NCBI RefSeq assembly: GCF_016863655.1
Contig: NZ_BOPH01000105.1
Span: forward strand, 170,402-234,401
Origin: Virgisporangium ochraceum
GTDB taxonomy: Bacteria; Actinomycetota; Actinomycetes; Mycobacteriales; Micromonosporaceae
Direction: 5' to 3'
DNA length: 64,000 nucleotides
Positions within the stretch are counted from its first letter, which is position 1. Every line of letters starts with the position of its first letter. The notes below the pieces were generated by a model, which was not told the DNA's origin, ran no database searches, and saw nothing but the letters and a program-made list of their open reading frames with translations. Both the position numbers and the translations under genes were made by a program. Below are positions 24,039 to 32,957 of this stretch, piece by piece.

Positions 24039-27000
24039 TTACCCTTCACGTCGGCAGGCCGCGGCACGGCCTCTGCGGGTGGGGACATGGAGTGTGCGTT
24101 CCTCCCGGCTGAGTTGCCGGCCGACGGCCGTGCACAGGCCGGCCAGTGCCTGAAGTCCGCGTACGGGTACCGGCCACAGCGCGAGCTTCGTCGAGGTGTA
24201 CGCGGCGAAGACGTGACGGCTGTCCGGACTGAACGCGACCGTTCGATTCGGGTCGGAGGCGCCGTCGAACCGGGCGATCTCCGCGTAGGTCTCCAGATCC
24301 CACAACCGGACGGTGCCGTCCGCACTGCCGGTGGCGAGAATCTGCCCGTCGGGGCTGAACACCGCGCTCGACAGCGGTGCCGTGTGCCCGGTGAGGGTGG
24401 CCGCCGCGTGGCCGGCCGGAAGCGACCACAGGCGCGCGGAACCGTCGGAGCCGGCTGATGCGAGGAAGCGGCTGTCAGGGCTGAACGTCACAGCGGACGG
24501 CGCTGCGCCCCGTCCCGACGGATCGTGCAAGGTCAAGATGATCCTCCCGTCGTGGATCGACCACACGTGAACCGCCCCGGTCAGGTATGCAGTGGCAATC
24601 ATGCGGCCGTCCGGGCTGAACGCCGTGCTGGTGACCTCACCGTCCGGACCGCTCAGGGTGAGCATGAGGTCACCACCGGGTACCCGCCACAGCCGTGTTA
24701 ACCCGTCGGAGCCAGCCGTGACAGCGGCCCGGCCGTCCGGGCTCAGAGCCAGGGACCGGATCCTGTCGGTGTGGCCGGCGAGGACCGGTCCGGGCCGTCC
24801 GGACGTCGCCTCCCACAGACGTGCGGTTCCATCGGCACCGGCGGTCAGCACGGATCGACCGTCGGCGGTGAAGGTCACGCCGGTGACGGCGCCGTGGTGA
24901 CCTGTCAGCACCGGTCCAGCCCGCCCGCTGTTGACGTCCCACAGGCGGGTGGTCCCGTCGCTGCCGGCGGTGGCGACGGTTCGGCTGTCCGGGCTGATTG
25001 CGACAACTCCGACGGCGTCGGTGTGGCCGGTCAGGACGGGGCCGGGACGGCCGGAGGTCAGGTCCCATATCCGGGCTGTCCGGTCGGCGCCGGCGCTCAC
25101 CGCCACCCGTCCGTCGGTGCCGTAGGCGGCTGTCGACACCACGCCGGTGTGCCCGACGAACGTCCTCGTCGGACGGCCCGCCGTCGGTGTCCACAGCCTG
25201 ACCGTGTGGTCGGCACCGGCCGAGGCGAGGGTCGATCCGTCCGGGCCGAACGCCAGCGCGGTGACGTCGCCGTGGTGACCCGCAAGGGCGGCGACGGGTC
25301 GGCCACCGGATGATGTCCACAGTCGAACGGTGTGATCTCTGCTGCCGGTGGCGAGCACCGCGGAGTCCGGACTGAAAGCCAGCGTGTTGACCGGCGCCCT
25401 ATGCCCGGTCAGGGTTGCAACGGCGGTGCCTGTTCGCACGTTCCACAGCCGGGCCGTGCCGTCGTCGCCGCCGGTGGCCAGCAGCGATCCGTTCGGGCTG
25501 ATGGCCGCCGTGATGACCGGCGCCCCGTGGCCGACGAGTGTCGCGATGACCGCGCCTGTCCTGAGGTTCCAGAGTCGCGCGGTGCCGTCGTCGCTTCCGG
25601 TGACCGCAGTCTCGCCGTCTGGGCCGAACGCGGCTGTCCGTACCCGTGCGGTGTGACCGTTGAGCGACCCGATGGAGCGTGCGCCCGCGACGTCCCACAG
25701 ATACACCGGTGAGCCGTTGCTGGTCGACATGAGCGTGGCGCCGTCAGGGCTGAACACGACGAGGTTGGTGCTTGTCAGGTGGCCTGTGAGGGCACCTGCC
25801 GGCCTGCCGTCGGGTACCCGCCACAAGCGGATGGCCCGGTCGTCGCCGGTGGTGGCGATCAGGTCGCCGCTCGGGCTGAACGTCACGTGGTTGACCCGGT
25901 GCGGCACCGCGGCATCGGACGGCGGTGCGCCGACGATGGCGATCGTTTCACCGGTGGCGGCGGACCACAGTCGTGTGGTGCCGTCATCGCTGCTCGTGGC
26001 GACCCAGCGGCCGTCCGCAGCTACGGCGACCGCGGTGATCCGGTCGTTGTGCCCGGTGTAGGTGGTCAGCAGGGTGCCGGTGGCGACATCCCATAGTCGT
26101 GCGGTGCCGTCCCAGGAGCCGGTGACGAGTGTCCGCCCGTCAGGTCGGTACGCCAGGCACCACACGGTGTCAGAGTGCCCCCGCAGGGTCCGCAACAGGC
26201 CACGGTTGGCGGCCACGACAAGGCTCGTTGCCGCTTCAGCGGTCGCCGCGTGTTCGAACGCCTCCGCCGCCAGCAGCGCCGACAGGTCCGGCTGGCTCTC
26301 GGCCAGGCTGGCCGACTCTGCGGCGAGCTGCCGCGACTCGGCGGCCTGCTGCGCGGTGACCGCAACCTGCCGCTGCCACAGCGCGAGCGAGCCGACGACC
26401 ACGGCGACTGCGAGCAGCCCGACCAGAGCTGCGATGACGGCCTGGACACGCCGTGCGGACCGGCGCCGGGCCGTGCGACTGGCGGCAAGAAGCTCCGTGA
26501 CGGGTCCGGGCAGCGGCCGTTGCTCCCACCACGTCAACCCTTCCTCGAGAGTGCTTCCCCGCAGCAGGTCGTCGGCCGAACGGCCACGGCTCCAGCGCCG
26601 GGCGTGCTGATCGGCGCGATCGAGCCAGTCCTGAAACAGGCGGTCAGTGGCGACCCACTCGCGGAGGGCCGGCCAGTCGCGGATCAGGGCCTCGTGGACG
26701 AGCTCGGCGACCGGACCGGGGTGTGGCTGGGTTTCAGTAGGCAGTGCAGTCCGGGTGGTCACGATCCGGGCTGCGACGAGCGCCTGAAGGACGTTGTTCG
26801 CGTCCGGCACCAGCTCTTCCAGCGCCTCGACGGGCACCGAGCGACGAACGGCGGGGACGGCGAAGTCAGGGTCGGCGGGCCGTACGAGGGCGATCAGTAC
26901 GCCGCGGACCGCGCGCCGTTGAGCGTCAGCGAGTCCGTGGAGAACGGTTTCACACCAGGTCGTCATGCCGCCCGTGACCCCGCCGATCTCACGATAGGCG

Positions 27001-28508
27001 GTGCTGGTGAGAGCACCCGCGACCCGGCGGTGCCACAACTGTTCCAACGCCAGCTCTACAAGTGGTAGCACCGTGACCGGTGCGTGGTCGGATGGGCCCA
27101 TCGGATCGACGGCGAGTACGTCGGTGATGATCTGCTCGACCAGCGCGTCCGGCACATGCAAGCCGGCCTGTTCGGCGGGGCGGACGATGATGTCGCGAAG
27201 CTGCCGGCGGTTGAGCGTCGCCGGAACGTTGACCAGCCCCGATGTCGCTCGCCGCAGCAGCGCCGGCGCCTGTGCTGCCAGCTGCGGATAGAAGTCGTCC
27301 CGGACGATCAGGACGAGTCGCAGCGCGGGAACCGCGTCGAGTGCGGCCAGCAGATCGCCGTGGACACCCGTCGGGCTCGCACCGACACGGTCCTCGGCGG
27401 GCGCCTGGACGAGTAGTTCCTCGAACTGGTCCACCACCAGCAACAGTCCTGCTGCGGTGGTCGCCATCGCGCCCGCTTCGGATGCCTGAGTCGATTCCCG
27501 TCCGGACAGGCGAGCTGACACCGCGGCGGCCAGGCTTTGCTCGCCCGCAGCCGCGGGCAGACCGGCCTGCCTCAGCTCCGATCGCAGGTCACGACCGGGT
27601 CGGGCGACGACCTGGATCCATTGCGCCCCACCGGCGATGCCGCCCGCTCGGACCGCGGGCAGGACGCCAGCCCGGACCAGGGACGACTTCCCCGCTCCGG
27701 ACGGGCCGAGAAGCACCACGAGCCGAGACCGGCGCAGGGCATCTATCACGCGCTCGATCGCGTCGTCACGACCGTGGAACCATCGGACGTGCTCCTCGGT
27801 GAACGGCTGGAGGCCCCGGTACGGGCACGGCGCATCGTGGGCGAGGCCCGGCGCCAGCGACGCCACGACCTCTCGTAGCACCTCGGCGCGGGTGGCGAAC
27901 GCGACCGCGGTGCCGCGCAGGTGCTGATCCGCGCCGATGATCTCGGTGAGCATGCCGACGACGACGCCCGACGCCTCGTCGAACACGGGCCCGCCGCTGA
28001 ACCCGACAGTCAGGTCGTTCGCGTCGTGCAGTTGCAGCAGGGTTCCGGCGGCGGTGCCGGTCGGCACGAGGTCCCCACCGGTCGCCCGAGCGTGTTGGCC
28101 GTTGGGCTGTCCCTGTGCGGGAAACCCGAAAGCGGCCACGGAACGCCCCCGACATGCCGCGGCGGCACCCAACGTCGCGGTGGGCACGTCCGTGACGGGT
28201 CGCTCGAGCCGCAGCAGCGCCACGTCTTCGGCGCTCGAGTCCCGCCATCCGTCGACCTCGACACTCGCTCTCGCCGGAAGCAGACCGTCGTCGTGACCCG
28301 GACGCAGCATGCGCACCTGAACGTGACCACCTGGCGCAGCGTCCGCGGCGACGACGACATGCGCGCAGGTGGCGACGAGGTCAGGAGTGATCAGGAACCC
28401 CGCGCCGACGACGGTCCCGTTCGGGTCGACGATCTGCGCCACCGCCCGAACCGGAGGCGGCCAGAACGTCGCGCCCTCCGACCCGGCTCCATCTGTCGTG
28501 GCTGTCAT
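24039..28508 (-). CDS. Trypsin-like protease / nSTAND NTPase / WD40 propeller protein
   Basis: Giant protein of 1489 residues. Residues 1-225 form a trypsin-like domain with His near 49 (VATCAHVV), Asp near 93 (AEDVALLRL) and Ser near 168 (GFSGGPVF). Then comes CPYRGLQPFTEEHVRWFHGR, the typical start of nSTAND NTPases, with Walker A GPSGAGKSSLVRAGVLP near 268 and Walker B LLLVVDQFEELL near 355. A transmembrane helix spans about 686-708, a helical stretch follows, and about 16 WD40 repeats run from about 770 to 1450. Such proteins belong to predicted conflict or stress-sensing systems in multicellular bacteria, where the propeller senses and the NTPase gates an effector. Here the protease is the likely effector. 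The Trypco1 gene upstream and the membrane-anchored gene downstream complete the operon. Confidence 0.92.
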   Translation of the reverse strand: MTATTDGAGSEGATFWPPPVRAVAQIVDPNGTVVGAGFLITPDLVATCAHVVVAADAAPGGHVQVRMLRPGHDDGLLPARASVEVDGWRDSSAEDVALLRLERPVTDVPTATLGAAAACRGRSVAAFGFPAQGQPNGQHARATGGDLVPTGTAAGTLLQLHDANDLTVGFSGGPVFDEASGVVVGMLTEIIGADQHLRGTAVAFATRAEVLREVVASLAPGLAHDAPCPYRGLQPFTEEHVRWFHGRDDAIERVIDALRRSRLVVLLGPSGAGKSSLVRAGVLPAVRAGGIAGGAQWIQVVARPGRDLRSELRQAGLPAAAGEQSLAAAVSARLSGRESTQASEAGAMATTAAGLLLVVDQFEELLVQAPAEDRVGASPTGVHGDLLAALDAVPALRLVLIVRDDFYPQLAAQAPALLRRATSGLVNVPATLNRRQLRDIIVRPAEQAGLHVPDALVEQIITDVLAVDPMGPSDHAPVTVLPLVELALEQLWHRRVAGALTSTAYREIGGVTGGMTTWCETVLHGLADAQRRAVRGVLIALVRPADPDFAVPAVRRSVPVEALEELVPDANNVLQALVAARIVTTRTALPTETQPHPGPVAELVHEALIRDWPALREWVATDRLFQDWLDRADQHARRWSRGRSADDLLRGSTLEEGLTWWEQRPLPGPVTELLAASRTARRRSARRVQAVIAALVGLLAVAVVVGSLALWQRQVAVTAQQAAESRQLAAESASLAESQPDLSALLAAEAFEHAATAEAATSLVVAANRGLLRTLRGHSDTVWCLAYRPDGRTLVTGSWDGTARLWDVATGTLLTTYTGHNDRITAVAVAADGRWVATSSDDGTTRLWSAATGETIAIVGAPPSDAAVPHRVNHVTFSPSGDLIATTGDDRAIRLWRVPDGRPAGALTGHLTSTNLVVFSPDGATLMSTSNGSPVYLWDVAGARSIGSLNGHTARVRTAAFGPDGETAVTGSDDGTARLWNLRTGAVIATLVGHGAPVITAAISPNGSLLATGGDDGTARLWNVRTGTAVATLTGHRAPVNTLAFSPDSAVLATGSRDHTVRLWTSSGGRPVAALAGHHGDVTALAFGPDGSTLASAGADHTVRLWTPTAGRPTRTFVGHTGVVSTAAYGTDGRVAVSAGADRTARIWDLTSGRPGPVLTGHTDAVGVVAISPDSRTVATAGSDGTTRLWDVNSGRAGPVLTGHHGAVTGVTFTADGRSVLTAGADGTARLWEATSGRPGPVLAGHTDRIRSLALSPDGRAAVTAGSDGLTRLWRVPGGDLMLTLSGPDGEVTSTAFSPDGRMIATAYLTGAVHVWSIHDGRIILTLHDPSGRGAAPSAVTFSPDSRFLASAGSDGSARLWSLPAGHAAATLTGHTAPLSSAVFSPDGQILATGSADGTVRLWDLETYAEIARFDGASDPNRTVAFSPDSRHVFAAYTSTKLALWPVPVRGLQALAGLCTAVGRQLSREERTLHVPTRRGRAAACRREG

Positions 28509-28559
28509 CCAGCGTTTTCCCGAGGGTGTTCCACCACTGTGTCGCGCAGGTCTTCGCCG

Positions 28560-28907
28560 CTAGCCGGAAACGGCGAGGGGGGAATCCGACACACCTGCCT
28601 CGCGCCGCCACGTCATCGTCACCTGGAGGTGGCAGGTCGCCTGCGCGCGCGTGATCACCACCCCGGACTCGGTGGCGAGTTCGACTCCGAACTCCACCTG
28701 GAGCTCGTCCGGGCCTGCCTGACGCAACTGGTTGAGCACGGTGCGCGCCATGCTGGCCACCGGGCCCAGTGCCGTCCCAAGGGTGGACGGAAGGTCACGA
28801 ATCGTGTCGCCGAGTCGTCCTGCCTTCACCGGACCACCGGCCGGCACCGGTGCCTCCACCAGGATCGACGAGCCGTCATCCAACACCACCCGCGCAAGCG
28901 TCACCAT
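28560..28907 (-). CDS. Trypsin-co-occurring domain protein (CU044_2847/Trypco1-like)
   Basis: Small protein of about 115 residues. It starts VTLARVVLDDGSSILVEAPV and ends with LQVEFGVELATESGVVITRAQATCHLQVTMTWRRE, the pattern of the CU044_2847/Trypco1 family. That family is named for its repeated occurrence beside trypsin-like protease/NTPase genes. CAAGGGTGG precedes the ATG at 28907. The gene ends 51 bases before the trypsin/nSTAND/WD40 gene in the same direction. It is probably a small partner or regulator of the protease. The mechanism is not established. Confidence 0.85.
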   Translation of the reverse strand: MVTLARVVLDDGSSILVEAPVPAGGPVKAGRLGDTIRDLPSTLGTALGPVASMARTVLNQLRQAGPDELQVEFGVELATESGVVITRAQATCHLQVTMTWRREAGVSDSPLAVSG

Positions 28908-29117
28908 CAAGCCACCCTTGAGATTGAGTCGGGCCCCGCCCGCCAACACCTGCCGCGAGTCGGCCGGACCGGACCGGCGTCGGCACGACGTCCTATTTGT
29001 ACTGAACCGCAAGCGCCGCTTCGTGCTCAACGGGCGGGCGGTCCGGCGATTCACCCGGAGGCGATCAGCCGTTCGGATCCCCAGCGGCGGTGCCGCGATG
29101 TGGCAGCGTGCCACCGC

Positions 29118-29807
29118 TTACGGACGGACCGGGCGGTACTCGACCTCCGGCCGGCCCGGGCCGCGGTAGCGCGGAGCCCTCACCACCATCTGTGTCTCGG
29201 CCAGGTACTCCAGGTACCGGCGCGCGGTCACGCGTGACGCGCCGGTCCGGTCCGCTACCTCCGCCGCCGACATTCCGTCCGGCTCGGCGGTGCGTAGGGC
29301 GGCCAGTACCAGGTCGAGCGTCGTCGCGTCGAGGCCTTTCGGGAGGGACGTGGCCGGGGTGGCGCGCAGGGTCGCGAAGACCCGGTCGACCTCGTGTTGG
29401 GCGGCGACCTCTCCGGTGCCGGAGACCTGGCTGCGGTACTGGGCGTAGCGGTCGAGCTTGTCGCGGAACGCCGCGAACGTGAACGGCTTGAGCAGGTACT
29501 GGGTCACCCCGAGCGCCACGGCGGCACGGATCACCGTCAGGTCGCGGGCGGAGGTCACGGCGAGGACGTCGACGCCGCTGCCGGCCGCCCGCAGGGCGCG
29601 GCAGATCTCCAGGCCGTGCCGGTCGGGCAGGTTGAGGTCGAGCAGCACCAGGTCGACCGAACCGGTGCGCAGGACCGCGAAGGCGTCCCTCGCCGTCAGG
29701 GCGACATCGACGACCGTGAAGCCGGGCAGCCGCTCGGTGTAGACCCGGTGCGCCTCGGCCAGCAGCGGCTCGTCCTCGACGACGAGGACCCGGATGTCCG
29801 GACTCAT
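29118..29807 (-). CDS. CitB/DcuR-type response regulator
   Basis: Response regulator of 229 residues. The receiver has VLVVEDEPLLAEAH, the phospho-acceptor in VDLVLLDLNLPDRHG and the Lys in QYLLKPF. The C-terminal helix-turn-helix (AAEVADRTGASRVTARRYLEYL, then RYRGPGRPEVEYRP) is the CitB/DcuR/MalR type, which controls carboxylate transport and metabolism. Its ATG overlaps the stop of the sensor kinase gene (ATGA). With the divergent dctA it forms a dicarboxylate-responsive module: the phosphorylated protein should activate dctA from the 84-bp intergenic region 31388-31471. Confidence 0.94.
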   Translation of the reverse strand: MSPDIRVLVVEDEPLLAEAHRVYTERLPGFTVVDVALTARDAFAVLRTGSVDLVLLDLNLPDRHGLEICRALRAAGSGVDVLAVTSARDLTVIRAAVALGVTQYLLKPFTFAAFRDKLDRYAQYRSQVSGTGEVAAQHEVDRVFATLRATPATSLPKGLDATTLDLVLAALRTAEPDGMSAAEVADRTGASRVTARRYLEYLAETQMVVRAPRYRGPGRPEVEYRPVRP

Positions 29808-31387
29808 GTCCGCCTCGGCAGCCGCACGGTCACCAGCGCGCCGCCCACCGGCGCGGTACCGACGTCGTACCGGCCGCCGTAGCGCCGGACCACCTGACCG
29901 ACCAGCGCCAGCCCGAGGCCGCGACCCTGCTGCTTGGTGGACCAGCCGCGCCGGAACGCCTCCGCGACCTGCTCGGCGGGCAGCCCCGGCCCGGAGTCGC
30001 CGACCCGCACCACCACCTCGTCGTCGTCGGCCGACACGTGCACCGTGACCCGGCGCGGCGGCTCGGTGCCGGCGACCGCCTCGAGCGCGTTGTCGACGAG
30101 GTTGCCGACCACGGTGAGCAGGTCCCGCGACGGCACCGGCTCGCCGTCGAGACGGGCTCCGTCGTCGACCACGAGCTCGACGCCGCGCTCGGCGGCCTGT
30201 GCGGACTTGCCGAGCAGCAACGCGGCCAGCGCCGGCTCGGTGACCGCGCCGACGACCTGATCGGTGAGCTGCTGGGCGAGCGCCAGCTCCGCGGTCGCCA
30301 GCCCGACGGCCTCGTCGGTGCGGCCGAGCTCCACCAGCGTCAGCACGGTGTGCAGGCGGTTGGCGGCCTCGTGCGCCTGCGCCCGCAGCGCGTCGGTGAG
30401 GCCGCGGACCGAGTCGAGCTCGCCGGCGAGCATACGCAGGTCGGTGTGGTCGCGCAGGGTCAGGACCGTACCCAGGCGCCGTCCGTCGAACCGGGTGACG
30501 CGCTGGTTGGCGACCAGGACCCGTTCACCGGCGACGACGACCTCGTCCTCGGCCGGCCGGCCCGAGACGAGAAGCTCACCGACCGCCGCCGGCAGGTCCA
30601 GGTCCGCCACCGGACGGTCGGTGCCGGCGTCGTCGCGGAGGCCGAGCAGCCGCCGGCCCTCGTCGTTGGCGAGGGTCATCCGCCCGTCCCGGTCGACCAC
30701 CACCAGACCCTCGCGGACGGCGTGCAGCACCGCGTCGTGGTACTCGTACATCCGGGTCATCTCCGCCGGTCCCAGACCATGGGTCTGCCGCCGCAACCGA
30801 CGACTCAACAGCCAGGCGCCGCCGGCGGCCAGCACCAGCGCGGCGGCGGTCGCGAGCGCGAGCGCCGGCGCCTGCCGCGACAACCGGCGGTTGATCTCCT
30901 CGGTGGTGATGCCGACCGAGACCAGGCCCACGATCGCCCCGTCACCGGCCCCGTTCTCAGCGCGGACCGGCACCACCGCCCGCACCGACTCCCCGAGGCT
31001 GCCGGTGAAGACCTGGACGACCCGGCCGCCGGCCAGCGCCGGCTCGATCGCGCCGGTGAACCGCTTGCCGATCAGGTCCGGATTCGGGTGGCTGTACCGG
31101 GTGCGGTCCGGGGACATCACCACGACGAAGTCGGTGTGGGTCGCGAGCCGGGTCGACTCCGCGAACGGCTGGAGCCGGCCCGCCGGGTCCACCGACGCCA
31201 GCGCCTCGGCCGTGGACGGTGAGCGCGCGACCGTCTCCGCGACCGCGACGACGGTCTCGACCGCGGCGTCGCGGGCGTCGTCGCGCGCGAGGGCCACCGC
31301 GCCGGCCAGGCCGCCGCCGACGAGGAGGGTGACGACGACGACCTGGAGCGCGAACAGCTGTGCGGCGATGCTCCATCGACGTGTCAT
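29804..31387 (-). CDS. CitA/DcuS-type sensor histidine kinase
   Basis: Membrane sensor kinase of about 527 residues. Transmembrane helix 1 is FALQVVVVTLLVGGGLAGAV. An extracytoplasmic PAS-like sensory domain of about 130 residues follows (LATHTDFVVVMSPDRTRYSH). Helix 2 is ALALATAAALVLAAGGAWLL. A cytoplasmic PAS domain (VREGLVVVDRDGRMTLANDE) and the kinase core follow, with the H-box AQAHEAANRLHTVLTLVELG (His near 335), N-box VVGNLVDNALEAV and G-boxes VGDSGPGLP and GRGLGLALV. The architecture is that of CitA/DcuS/DctB-like sensors of C4-dicarboxylates or citrate. The ATG at 31387 is chosen because the open frame before it crosses the promoter region of dctA. Confidence 0.94.
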   Translation of the reverse strand: MTRRWSIAAQLFALQVVVVTLLVGGGLAGAVALARDDARDAAVETVVAVAETVARSPSTAEALASVDPAGRLQPFAESTRLATHTDFVVVMSPDRTRYSHPNPDLIGKRFTGAIEPALAGGRVVQVFTGSLGESVRAVVPVRAENGAGDGAIVGLVSVGITTEEINRRLSRQAPALALATAAALVLAAGGAWLLSRRLRRQTHGLGPAEMTRMYEYHDAVLHAVREGLVVVDRDGRMTLANDEGRRLLGLRDDAGTDRPVADLDLPAAVGELLVSGRPAEDEVVVAGERVLVANQRVTRFDGRRLGTVLTLRDHTDLRMLAGELDSVRGLTDALRAQAHEAANRLHTVLTLVELGRTDEAVGLATAELALAQQLTDQVVGAVTEPALAALLLGKSAQAAERGVELVVDDGARLDGEPVPSRDLLTVVGNLVDNALEAVAGTEPPRRVTVHVSADDDEVVVRVGDSGPGLPAEQVAEAFRRGWSTKQQGRGLGLALVGQVVRRYGGRYDVGTAPVGGALVTVRLPRRT

Positions 31388-31471
31388 CGGGACGTTCCGT
31401 TCCTGGGTCGGGGCGATGAACAGAATGACCGTAACCGTGAGTTCGGCTGAGACCCAGACCACATTCTCGGC

Positions 31472-32845
31472 ATGGCCACCCAGAGCACCGACCGGCGGGT
31501 CAGCCGGGACCGCACCCACTACCTGTACATCGCCGTGATCGTCGCCGTGATCGCCGGCATCGCGCTCGGCTTCGCCGCACCCAGCGTGGCCGTGGAGCTA
31601 CGGCCCATCGGAACCGGCTTCGTCAACCTCATCAAGATGATGATCAGCCCGGTCATCTTCTGCACGATCGTGCTCGGCGTCGGCTCGGTCCGGCAGGCCG
31701 CGAAGGTCGGCAAGGTCGGCGGGCTCGCACTCGGGTACTTCCTGGTGATGTCGACGGTCGCGCTCGCGATCGGCCTCGTCGTCGGGAACCTCGTCCATCC
31801 GGGTGCGGGGCTGAACCTCAGCGACAGCGTCGCCGCGGCCGGCCAGAAGGCGGCCAGCGGCGCCAGCCACGAGAGCACGGCCGACTTCATCCTCGGGATC
31901 ATCCCGACGACGCTGGTGTCGTCGTTGACCTCCGGCGAGGTACTCCAGACGCTGATGGTCGCGCTGCTCGTCGGGTTCGCCGTCCAGCTCATGGGTGCGC
32001 GTGGGGAACCGGTGCTGCGGGCCGTCGCCACCGCCCAGCGGCTGGTGTTCCGGATCCTCGCGATGATCATGTGGTTGGCGCCGATCGGGGCGTTCGGCGC
32101 GATGGCCGCCGTCGTCGGTGCGACCGGCACCGACGCCCTCAAGAGCCTGGCGCAGATCATGCTCGGCTTCTACGCGACGTGTGCCGTCTTCGTGTTCGTG
32201 GTCCTCGGCGTGCTGCTGCGCACGGTCGCCGGCATCAACCTCTTCGCGCTGCTGCGCTACCTCGGCCGGGAGTTCCTCCTGATCCTGTCGACGTCGTCGT
32301 CGGAGTCGGCACTGCCCCGCCTCATCGCGAAGATGGAGCACGCCGGCGTCAGCAAGCCGGTCGTCGGGATCACCGTGCCGACCGGGTACTCGTTCAACCT
32401 CGACGGCACCGCGATCTACCTGACCATGGCGTCACTGTTCATCGCCGAGGCGATGGGCGACCCGCTGTCGGTCGGCGAGCAGGTGTCGCTGCTCCTGTTC
32501 ATGGTGATCGCGTCCAAGGGTGCCGCCGGGATCACCGGTGCCGGTCTGGCGACGCTCGCCGGCGGCCTCCAGAGCCACCGTCCCGACCTCGTCGACGGGG
32601 TCGGCCTGATCGTCGGCATCGACCGGTTCATGTCCGAGGCGCGGGCTCTGACCAACTTCGCCGGCAACGCCGTCGCCACGATCCTGGTCGGTACCTGGAC
32701 CGGCGAGTTCGACCGGGACCGCGCCCGCGCTGTCCTGTCCGGCGAGGACCCGTTCGACGAGGCGACGATGCTCGACGAGCACGACGAGCACGACGCCGAT
32801 CCGACGCCGGAGCACCGGCCCGACCTGACCAAGGCGCACAGCTGA
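31472..32845 (+). CDS. dctA: C4-dicarboxylate:cation symporter (DAACS family)
   Basis: Sodium- or proton-coupled dicarboxylate carrier of 457 residues, the usual DctA length, with about eight membrane helices and two re-entrant loops. Family signatures include the early MMISPVIFCTIVLGVGS, the serine-rich hairpin LILSTSSSESALPRL, GYSFNLDGTAIYLTMASLFI and ASKGAAGITGAGLATL near the second hairpin, and IVGIDRFMSEARALTNF. The C-terminal tail is hydrophilic and acidic (DEHDEHDADPTPEHRP). It should import succinate, fumarate or malate. It is divergent from the CitA/CitB-type two-component system that probably induces it and is followed by a strong hairpin terminator. Confidence 0.95.
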   Translation: MATQSTDRRVSRDRTHYLYIAVIVAVIAGIALGFAAPSVAVELRPIGTGFVNLIKMMISPVIFCTIVLGVGSVRQAAKVGKVGGLALGYFLVMSTVALAIGLVVGNLVHPGAGLNLSDSVAAAGQKAASGASHESTADFILGIIPTTLVSSLTSGEVLQTLMVALLVGFAVQLMGARGEPVLRAVATAQRLVFRILAMIMWLAPIGAFGAMAAVVGATGTDALKSLAQIMLGFYATCAVFVFVVLGVLLRTVAGINLFALLRYLGREFLLILSTSSSESALPRLIAKMEHAGVSKPVVGITVPTGYSFNLDGTAIYLTMASLFIAEAMGDPLSVGEQVSLLLFMVIASKGAAGITGAGLATLAGGLQSHRPDLVDGVGLIVGIDRFMSEARALTNFAGNAVATILVGTWTGEFDRDRARAVLSGEDPFDEATMLDEHDEHDADPTPEHRPDLTKAHS

Positions 32846-32865
32846 AAGCCCCGCACCGACGCGCG

Positions 32866-32897
32866 GGACGGGACGGTTCGGGAGAACCGTCCCGTCC
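32866..32897 (+). terminator. Hairpin terminator after dctA
   Basis: GGACGGGACGGTTC pairs perfectly with GAACCGTCCCGTCC across a GGGA tetraloop: 14 base pairs, no mismatch. It starts 21 bases after the dctA stop. No T-run follows, as is common in actinomycetes. It may also serve the convergent gene that ends at 32958. Confidence 0.75.
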
Positions 32898-32957
32898 GCC
32901 GGCGGCATCGTCACAGACCTGCGCGACGTATGCGGGCCGAGACCATGGCCGCCGTCG

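Noticed and set aside
24039..26250. Regularly spaced DNA repeats that might suggest a CRISPR or tandem-repeat array
   Set aside because: They are codons of about 16 WD40 repeats in one frame, diverged at DNA level and with no unique spacers.
28980..29095. tRNA-like T-loop motif (GTTCGGATCCC)
   Set aside because: No matching acceptor stem, D-arm or anticodon arm could be folded around it.
31403..31457. CTGGGTC/GACCCAG inverted repeat in the dctA intergenic region
   Set aside because: Arms are only 7 bp and 41 bases apart; expected by chance at this GC content.
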